Translations under genes and position numbers: made by a program
The notes under the pieces: model-generated
The model's database searches: none
What the model was told of the DNA's origin: nothing
Seen by the model: the letters and a program-made list of their open reading frames with translations, nothing else
Origin: Atopobiaceae bacterium
GTDB taxonomy: Bacteria; Actinomycetota; Coriobacteriia; Coriobacteriales; Atopobiaceae
Direction: 5' to 3'
DNA: 12,440 nucleotides
Assembly (NCBI GenBank): GCA_017510875.1
Contig: JAFWLX010000110.1
Location: 1-12,440 of the forward strand
Shown: positions 7,653 to 12,440 of the stretch, one piece after another
How positions within the stretch are numbered: position 1 is the first letter of the stretch
How the letters are laid out: the number at the start of each line of letters is the position of its first letter

Positions 7653-8321
7653 TTATCCCAGAAGCACGGAGCGAAGCTCGTCGACCGTGGCGGTAATGGC
7701 GGCAGCCCCTGCCTGCTCAAGCTCCCCCGGCTCGGCCGTGTTGCCGTACAGTACGCCCACGCAGGGAATGCCGCAGGCGGTTGCGGCGTCCACGTCGTGA
7801 TGTCGGTCCCCCACCATCACGGCATCGCCCGCGGTCGCGCCCACATCCACCAGCGAGGCTCGGATGGCATCGGCCTTTGTTGCCTCTCCGTCATGCTCTT
7901 TGGCGCGCACGGAGTCAAACAGGTCCAGCAGCTGGTTGTCTTCAAGACCCTGCCTCACCAGATAGGAACGCTTTGAGCTGGCAACGGTCAAGGCCTTTCC
8001 GGCAGCCTTCAAGTCGGCTAGCAGCTCCGCAATGCCCGGAAATGCCGGCCAGCCCTCGACGCCAAGGTAGTTATAGATATCGCGATAACGCCTGGTAACC
8101 TCCACCGCGTCTTCATGCGAGAGACCAAACACCTGCTCGTAAGCTTGTGGAAAGGGAGGGCCAATAAGCTCTCCCACACGCTTGAGATCGCGTTCTGGGA
8201 TACCCCACTCGCGCAGAACCGTAGTGGCTGTTGACATGATTGACGCCTTGGTATCGGCAATGGTCCCATCAAAGTCAAAGACCACCACCCGGCGCTCGCA
8301 GATAGGCAGATTACTAGCCAT
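7653..8321 (-). CDS. HAD-superfamily hydrolase, phosphoglycolate phosphatase/5'-nucleotidase-like
   Basis: A 222-aa cytoplasmic phosphatase of HAD subfamily IA. All four HAD motifs are present: VFDFDGTIAD with nucleophile Asp16 and acid/base Asp18, TVASSK with Ser115, Lys149, and GDRHHDVDAA with Asp172 and Asp176 for Mg2+. A helical cap domain covers about residues 23-90 (ELIGPPFPQAYEQVFG). The GVLYG segment and spacing resemble Gph/PpaX-type phosphatases and nucleotidases. The true substrate (phosphoglycolate, nucleotide or other small phosphate ester) cannot be read. I prefer ATG 8321, which has AAGGGG six bases upstream; a GTG at 8339 in frame would add six residues but lacks a clear ribosome binding site. 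Confidence 0.88.
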   Translation of the reverse strand: MASNLPICERRVVVFDFDGTIADTKASIMSTATTVLREWGIPERDLKRVGELIGPPFPQAYEQVFGLSHEDAVEVTRRYRDIYNYLGVEGWPAFPGIAELLADLKAAGKALTVASSKRSYLVRQGLEDNQLLDLFDSVRAKEHDGEATKADAIRASLVDVGATAGDAVMVGDRHHDVDAATACGIPCVGVLYGNTAEPGELEQAGAAAITATVDELRSVLLG

Positions 8322-8400
8322 GCGCTCCCCCTTCGTCACGTTCTTCTCACTCCATCCTACACAACTACGATAAAACGACCTCTGTCAGGCATCTAGGACC

Positions 8401-8520
8401 GCTAACGGCCCAAATCCATCCGCACCGATCCCAAATCGGGAACGGTCCCCGAAAACGGACGCTGGCGGCCCCAGGCCCCACGTACCGGTCCCAAATAGGG
8501 GACGGTCCCCGCACACGGAG
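8401..8520. repeat. Two tandem 60-bp GC-rich palindromic repeat units
   Basis: 8401-8460 and 8461-8520 align without gaps over 60 bp, about 45 of 60 identical by eye. The core (8424-8451 and 8484-8511) differs at three of 28 positions. Each core contains GTCCC/GATCCC followed by AAAT and a GGG run; the second unit includes a perfect GGGGAC-G-GTCCCC palindrome at 8498-8510, and the first has one mismatch there. This looks like a dispersed REP/RAYT-type intergenic element, common in some Coriobacteriia as far as I recall. No cognate transposase is in the window. Confidence 0.7.
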
Positions 8521-8534
8521 GTTTGAAATGCTCC

Positions 8535-8578
8535 TTTTCACGCCCTTATGCGCCTTTCCTGCCCGCCAAGCGTGAAAA
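8535..8578. repeat. 9-bp inverted repeat upstream of DUF1015 gene
   Basis: TTTTCACGC (8535-8543) is exactly complementary to GCGTGAAAA (8570-8578), separated by 26 nt. It lies 15 bp before the TATAAA-like patch and about 90 bp before the DUF1015 start. It could be a pair of regulator half-sites or a long-loop hairpin; there is no T-tract, so it is not a normal terminator. Confidence 0.5.
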
Positions 8579-8665
8579 CTACCTGAACGCTTTATAAAAC
8601 CGTGAGTTATGGCGCGCAAATTGCGTACCCTATCAGAGTACCTTTGGCCCGTCCGAAAGGAACCC

Positions 8666-9901
8666 ATGCTCGTACAGCCCATTACCTGCTACCGCCCCAC
8701 ACCGCAGGCGGCCCCAGACTTCGCTGCCCTCCCCTACGACGTCTTCAATCGCGAGGAGGCAGCAGCCTATGTTGCTTCGCACCCGCAGTCGTTCTTGACC
8801 ATCGACCGTCCCGAGACGGCCTTTGGACCAGACCAGGACATGTATGCCCCCGAGGTCTACGAGAAGGCTGGTGAGCTTATTCGCTCAAAGGCATACGACG
8901 GTACGCTGACCAAGGACCAGACACCCTGCTTCTACTTGTATCGCCTGACAGAGGGCGACAAGTGCCAGACGGGTGTAGTGGCCGCCTGCTCTGTTGCCGA
9001 GTACGAAAACGGCACCATAGCCCGCCACGAGAAGACCCGGCCCAGCAAGACCAACGACCGCGCCCGTCATATCCGCGCCACGGGTGCCCAGACTGGCCCC
9101 GTGTTTCTGGCCTACCGCGACAACCCCGTAGTCGACGTCATTGTGGACGCTGCACGCACGGCCGACCCCCTCTACGACTTTACCGATGAGTTTGGCGTAC
9201 GCCAGACCGTGTGGCGCATTGCCCGCCCCATTGCCGTTGAGTCGCTTGAGGCGGCCTTTGCCATGGTGCCTGGCGCCTACATTGCCGACGGCCATCATCG
9301 CGCCTCGGCTGCCGCACAGGTATGCCACGAGCTACGCGAGGAATCTGGCACCAACGAGGACCTTCCCAGCGACTCGTTCCTTGCGGTGCTCTTCCCTGCC
9401 AGCCAGCTTACCGTTATGGCATACAACCGTGTGGTAGCGGACACCAACGGACTTGATGAGGACTCCCTCCTTAAGGCCATATCCCAAGCCGGTTTTGAGG
9501 TTGGCGAACCTGCAGACCACCCCGTGACTCCCACCGACGCTCGCTCGTTTGGCCTGTATGCCTTTGGCAAATGGCGTCAGATCACGTATGTGGGCGAGGC
9601 CCCCAGCGCACAGGTCGACCCGGCCGGTGCCCTTGACGTTTCCATTCTGCAAGAGCACTTGCTAGGCCCCGTGCTTGGCATCGATGACCCACGCACATCC
9701 AAGCGCATCACCTTTGTGGGTGGCATCGAGGGTACCGAGGGGCTTGAAAGGCGTGCCGGCACCACGGGCATCGCTTTTACGCTCTTTCCCACCACCGTGG
9801 ATCAGCTCATGGGCGTCTCTGATGCAGGGATGCTCATGCCGCCCAAGTCAACATGGTTTGAGCCAAAGCTGCGCAGCGGCCTGTTTATCCGCCGCATCTA
9901 G
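8666..9901 (+). CDS. DUF1015-family protein
   Basis: A 411-aa soluble protein of the DUF1015 family. Visible hallmarks are the early LPYDVF (22-27), a conserved RHEKT (120-124) and DGHHR (208-212). The DGHHR element resembles the G-x-H-R phosphate-binding motif of ParB/sulfiredoxin-fold enzymes, which include ADP-dependent serine kinases; a nucleotide-using activity is therefore possible but unproven. Members are often found near serine-pathway genes, which are not seen here. The start is ATG 8666 with AAAGGA close upstream and no start-site conflict; the frame extends open to ATG 8609, but those 19 codons are not family-like and lack a ribosome binding site. The deacetylase-like gene follows after 88 bp and may be cotranscribed. 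Confidence 0.85.
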   Translation: MLVQPITCYRPTPQAAPDFAALPYDVFNREEAAAYVASHPQSFLTIDRPETAFGPDQDMYAPEVYEKAGELIRSKAYDGTLTKDQTPCFYLYRLTEGDKCQTGVVAACSVAEYENGTIARHEKTRPSKTNDRARHIRATGAQTGPVFLAYRDNPVVDVIVDAARTADPLYDFTDEFGVRQTVWRIARPIAVESLEAAFAMVPGAYIADGHHRASAAAQVCHELREESGTNEDLPSDSFLAVLFPASQLTVMAYNRVVADTNGLDEDSLLKAISQAGFEVGEPADHPVTPTDARSFGLYAFGKWRQITYVGEAPSAQVDPAGALDVSILQEHLLGPVLGIDDPRTSKRITFVGGIEGTEGLERRAGTTGIAFTLFPTTVDQLMGVSDAGMLMPPKSTWFEPKLRSGLFIRRI

Positions 9902-9989
9902 GCGCAAAAGCAGGCCTGACCATTACTCGTACCAGACGCCTGTGCCTCCCGTTGCATAAGGCACAAGCCCGATAGACAGGCACGCCAAC

Positions 9990-11519
9990 ATGACATCCGA
10001 CAGCTCTAACAAGGCAAGCCGCCGCAAGCCCACCAAGCGTGAGCCTGCTCGCCCCACCACGCCCATCGATCCGCATTACTCAAAGCTCACGCGCAAGTCT
10101 ACCTTAGGCAGCACCCAGCATCGCGTAAGCTCTGTCAAAGAGGCGCAGGCCCAAAACCGCATGGAGGTCACGCAGAGGATGGAGGCCCAGCCTTCGGATA
10201 ACGAAGGCGAGGTACAAGAGCAATACATCGGATTCGAGCCGCTTCTTCACGAGACACATCGTCGTGTGTATGGCAATGAGTCGGGAAAGCGGGCATCCGT
10301 GACGGCCGACAGCAAGTTTGCGCTGATAGCCGCCCTTGTCGCCCTGATAGTGTTCTTTGCTGGAGGCTATTACCTCTGGTCGCACCGACCGGTAAGGATC
10401 ACCGTTAACGACTCCCCCCTTGAGATACGCATTGGCTCTACGCTTGATGAGGTGTATGCGGCTTCTGGAGCTGCAAACACTCCCGGTAACCTTGTGTCAT
10501 TAGGAGGCAACTTGCTTGAGGAGGGCACAGGGTATCGCTACTCGTCCAATCTGGGTGACCAGCCTCTCTCCCTTGAGGAGATGAGCGCGTTTCGCGTCCA
10601 TGGCGGTGAGGTCCTTTGGTTTGGTGACGGTTGGGACCGCACGGAAGACTACGACGTTGCCAGCTATAACGACATCCCCCCACGCCTGGCATTTGAAGGC
10701 GAGGGCGGTGCCGTTGGCTATGTCAAGCAATGGGGCGTAGCCGGCAGGCAGGAAACGCGCGTTGGCAAGGTATCAGGCGAGACCATAGAGGGAGTCACTG
10801 CGCAGGATTCGCGCGATTGCATTGTTGCCCTACGTGACATTGTGCCCGCAAACGAGGAGCGCCTGGTTGCCATTGCCTTTGATGGGGGTCCAGACGCCAA
10901 CTACACCGAGTCTTGCCTGCAGATTCTTGAGCAGCACGATGCAAAGGCAACCTTCTTCTTCTCGGTTGACAACGTAAATGCCAATCTGGAGCAGGCAAAG
11001 AAGGTGGTCGCGTCATCCAGCCAGGTGTGCTGCAAGACCAATCCTGCTGTCGAGCTCACTGCGCTGGGGCAGGATGACCTTGTGGCAGAACTGAATCACA
11101 CGCACGACACCCTTGCGGATCTCATTGGCGTGGACAGTACCATTCTCAGGCCAACTAACGGTGCCTTCTCGCACGAGACATGGCTCATGTCGCAAGGCAT
11201 CATGGCCGCAACGGTTGCATGGAACACCAACGGCCTTGACTGGACAACCCCTGGCGCGGAAGCCATTGTGGAGAATGCCCTAGCTGGCGTTCGTCCGGGA
11301 TCTGTCATCTCGCTGCTGGATGGCGGCGGAGATCGCAGCCAGACGGTGGAGGCGCTGCCCGCAATCATCGAACGTCTGCAGGCCGATGGATACCGCCTAG
11401 TCACGATAAGCGAGCTTTTGGCATCGGACCCCGAGGTACCTGCTGATGTTGCCTCCGGAAACGCCCACATGCCCGCAGATGCCACCTGGCCTGTCGAGAT
11501 TGTCGAGAGCGTAGGCTAA
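9990..11519 (+). CDS. Membrane-anchored CE4/NodB-like protein, probably catalytically inactive
   Basis: A 509-aa protein with a basic, Ser/Thr/Pro-rich cytoplasmic tail (1-108), one membrane helix (110-130), an unassigned extracellular domain (about 135-285) and a polysaccharide-deacetylase fold (about 290-478). Family motif 1, TFDDGP, reads AFDGGP: Asp298 stays but the metal-binding Asp is Gly299. The H-S/T-x-x-H motif reads KTNPA near 349-353, losing both metal His. RPPYG is RPTNG (387-391), DW (417-418) remains, and the final L-H motif reads LLD with Leu443 for His. The fold seems intact but zinc binding and the general acid appear lost, so it probably binds cell-wall glycan or signals instead of deacetylating. 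The ATG has only a weak ribosome binding site. It may be cotranscribed with DUF1015. Confidence 0.85.
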   Translation: MTSDSSNKASRRKPTKREPARPTTPIDPHYSKLTRKSTLGSTQHRVSSVKEAQAQNRMEVTQRMEAQPSDNEGEVQEQYIGFEPLLHETHRRVYGNESGKRASVTADSKFALIAALVALIVFFAGGYYLWSHRPVRITVNDSPLEIRIGSTLDEVYAASGAANTPGNLVSLGGNLLEEGTGYRYSSNLGDQPLSLEEMSAFRVHGGEVLWFGDGWDRTEDYDVASYNDIPPRLAFEGEGGAVGYVKQWGVAGRQETRVGKVSGETIEGVTAQDSRDCIVALRDIVPANEERLVAIAFDGGPDANYTESCLQILEQHDAKATFFFSVDNVNANLEQAKKVVASSSQVCCKTNPAVELTALGQDDLVAELNHTHDTLADLIGVDSTILRPTNGAFSHETWLMSQGIMAATVAWNTNGLDWTTPGAEAIVENALAGVRPGSVISLLDGGGDRSQTVEALPAIIERLQADGYRLVTISELLASDPEVPADVASGNAHMPADATWPVEIVESVG

Positions 11520-11535
11520 CGGTTCAGCTCTAAGC

Positions 11536-11580
11536 CAAAAAGCGCAACCGCCTAGCCAGAATTCAGACGAGGCGGTTGCG
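11536..11580 (-). terminator. Rho-independent terminator for the YhhN gene
   Basis: CGCAACCGCCT (11543-11553) pairs perfectly with AGGCGGTTGCG (11570-11580) around a 16-nt loop, an 11-bp GC-rich stem. On the minus strand the stem is followed, after GC, by five T residues (plus-strand A's at 11537-11541). It lies 34 bp past the stop of the minus-strand YhhN gene. On the plus strand no T-tract follows, so it would serve the convergent CE4-like gene less well. Confidence 0.85.
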
Positions 11581-11614
11581 AAGCAGACAGGACAACGGTG
11601 TAGCCCATGTTGGC

Positions 11615-12295
11615 TTACAACGGGAGCTGCAGGCTTGCGGCAATCATAAGCTGACCAATGTAGTACAGCATGAGGTTTGAGACACGCATGGGAAAGCTCT
11701 TCCTTGGCCCAAACGTGTTGAAGATAAGAATGATGTCGCTCACCAAAAACAACAGCGCACCCACAAAGAAGACAAACCAGTGCGCGTTTCGCTGCTCAAT
11801 AAGAGCCAAAAGAGCCAGGCAGTTGAGGATGCATATTGCGCCCACGTAGAACACGCCAAAACCTTTGAAAGTGGGACTTGCCTCGATGCGCCCAAAAATC
11901 CAATAGAGCAGAAGCGTTGCAAGCACTGCTCCCACCACAATGGCCACAGGAAAGAAGCTGCCAGAATAGGGCAACACGGCAATGATGTAGGCGATGTGTC
12001 CCGCAAGGAAGACGACGATACCCACAAGAAAGGCCAGCTTGCCGTATTTGCCCTCAAACACGTAGCGCAGGTTAAGCAAAACGTCGGCAACGGCACCAAT
12101 CACTAAGCCAGTCACCACCATCTTGGCAAGGACAGGGTCCTTGCACTTAAGCGCCCCCAGCACGCCCAAGGCCACAAAGCACAGAGATGCCACGCCCTTG
12201 ATGACATCAGCCAAAACATAGCTTCCCGCACTCTCGATGTAGATGAACATGGCAGCAATGACAAGACAGATGGGACACAGAAACAAGTACTGCAT
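11615..12295 (-). CDS. YhhN/TMEM86-family membrane protein (lysoplasmalogenase-like)
   Basis: A 226-aa protein that is almost wholly hydrophobic, with about eight predicted membrane segments. The YhhN pattern is visible: VIGAVADVLLNL with Asp71, LAGHIAYIIAV with His100, and LLFLVSDIILIF with Asp187. Family members in animals (TMEM86) and Legionella hydrolyse the vinyl-ether bond of lysoplasmalogens. Many anaerobes make plasmalogens, so a lipid turnover role is plausible, but it is unproven here. I chose ATG 12295 because GGGGAGG sits five bases upstream; the frame is open to 12412, but the added 39 residues are arginine- and glycine-rich and overlap the promoter. It is convergent with the CE4-like gene, with a terminator between them. 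Confidence 0.82.
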   Translation of the reverse strand: MQYLFLCPICLVIAAMFIYIESAGSYVLADVIKGVASLCFVALGVLGALKCKDPVLAKMVVTGLVIGAVADVLLNLRYVFEGKYGKLAFLVGIVVFLAGHIAYIIAVLPYSGSFFPVAIVVGAVLATLLLYWIFGRIEASPTFKGFGVFYVGAICILNCLALLALIEQRNAHWFVFFVGALLFLVSDIILIFNTFGPRKSFPMRVSNLMLYYIGQLMIAASLQLPL

Positions 12296-12332
12296 GATAG
12301 CCTCCCCCATGGCAAAGGGCTTGTTACCTGCG

Positions 12333-12361
12333 ATGCTATCACCGGCAGACAAGGGAGGCAA
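12333..12361 (-). promoter_or_regulatory. Promoter candidate for the YhhN gene
   Basis: On the minus strand TTGCCT (12361-12356) is followed after 17 bp by an extended -10, TGA-TAGCAT (hexamer 12338-12333). Each hexamer matches consensus at four of six positions and the TG extension compensates. The expected transcript start near 12326 gives a leader of about 30 nt containing the ribosome binding site. This also argues against translation starting further upstream. Confidence 0.45.
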
Positions 12362-12362
12362 G

Positions 12363-12374
12363 TAGGTGCACCTA
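12363..12374. promoter_or_regulatory. 12-bp palindrome next to YhhN promoter
   Basis: TAGGTGCACCTA is a perfect palindrome lying directly upstream of the putative -35 element of the YhhN gene. Its position fits a regulator binding site, but a 12-bp palindrome can also occur by chance and no regulator is known. Confidence 0.35.
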
Positions 12375-12440
12375 AGGCCGCGCCCCGCCTGCGCCGAGAG
12401 CCCAGCCCGCACCCGTCCGGGACGTGACCTTTGGGACTCC

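Larger units (their letters stand above)
8340..8665. other. Divergent intergenic region with repeats
   Basis: This 326-bp gap is the largest without a credible gene, lying between the HAD gene (minus) and the DUF1015 gene (plus). It holds two tandem palindromic units (8401-8520), an inverted repeat (8535-8578) and an AT-rich TTTATAAAA patch at 8591-8599 that could serve as a -10 for the plus-strand gene, though I see no good -35 at proper spacing. TTGAAA at 8524 with TATGCG 17 bp later is a weaker alternative. A 105-codon minus-strand frame across the repeats is judged spurious. Confidence 0.6.

Noticed and set aside
6845..7696. 283-codon plus-strand frame
   Set aside because: It lies antisense to UbiB, the phasin-like gene and part of the HAD gene; its leucine-rich composition is the mirror of the acidic tail of the phasin-like protein.
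8365..8682. 105-codon minus-strand frame across the tandem repeats
   Set aside because: It encodes the GC-rich repeat twice (GPxPIWDR segments), overlaps the DUF1015 start and has no ribosome binding site; it is a by-product of the 60-bp repeat staying in frame.
9941..9965. TGTGCC...GGCACA hairpin between the DUF1015 and CE4-like genes
   Set aside because: Only a 6-bp stem with a 13-nt loop and no T-tract; too weak to call a terminator.
12296..12412. Longer N-terminus for the YhhN protein
   Set aside because: The added residues are not family-like, cover the promoter and lack a ribosome binding site, while ATG 12295 has an excellent one.
12405..12440. Possible degenerate third copy of the palindromic repeat at the right edge
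   Set aside because: It shares TTTGGGAC and a CGTCC-type run with the inverted repeat unit, but the match is short and the window ends, so it cannot be supported.

Overview
The window reads as a chromosomal segment of a high-GC, mostly fermentative Gram-positive, most likely a gut Coriobacteriia member (Collinsella/Olsenella-like). This is inferred from GC-rich codon use, the protein families present and a dispersed GC-rich palindromic repeat. No 16S or other marker gene is present, so the taxonomy is inference. Nearly all the DNA is coding. I see no tRNA, rRNA, CRISPR array, transposase or prophage gene.

Region 1 (1-3503) is a minus-strand sugar module: a TetR-family regulator, then a GPH-family (MelB-like) sugar/cation symporter, then a GH36 alpha-galactosidase that runs off the left edge. 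Together they look like uptake and hydrolysis of alpha-galactosides such as melibiose or raffinose. The 106-bp gap between the regulator and the divergent plus-strand gene holds two identical-arm palindromes (TGATAG-N5-CTATCA, 20 bp centre to centre), a strong candidate TetR operator pair for both directions.

Region 2 (3504-5295) holds a 509-aa soluble protein of unknown function with glycosyltransferase-B-like glycine motifs. After it comes what looks like the surviving 5' end of a broken minus-strand gene: a good ribosome binding site and about 55-60 protein-like codons that run into the end of the 509-aa gene.

Region 3 (5296-8339, minus strand) carries an HAD phosphatase, a phasin-like small protein, and a UbiB/AarF-type atypical kinase that starts only 7 bp after the phasin-like gene. 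A perfect 13-bp inverted repeat sits just inside the UbiB reading frame.

Region 4 (8340-8665) is the largest intergenic gap. It carries two tandem ~60-bp units of a GC-rich palindromic repeat and a separate 9-bp inverted repeat.

Region 5 (8666-11519, plus strand) has a DUF1015 protein and a membrane-anchored polysaccharide-deacetylase (CE4/NodB-fold) protein whose metal-binding and several catalytic-motif residues are replaced, so it is probably a pseudoenzyme.

Region 6 (11520-12440) holds a rho-independent terminator and a minus-strand YhhN/TMEM86-family membrane protein with a recognisable promoter and an adjacent 12-bp palindrome.

The best candidates for undescribed biology are the divergent TetR-controlled locus with its GT-B-like protein, and the degenerate CE4 ectodomain protein.
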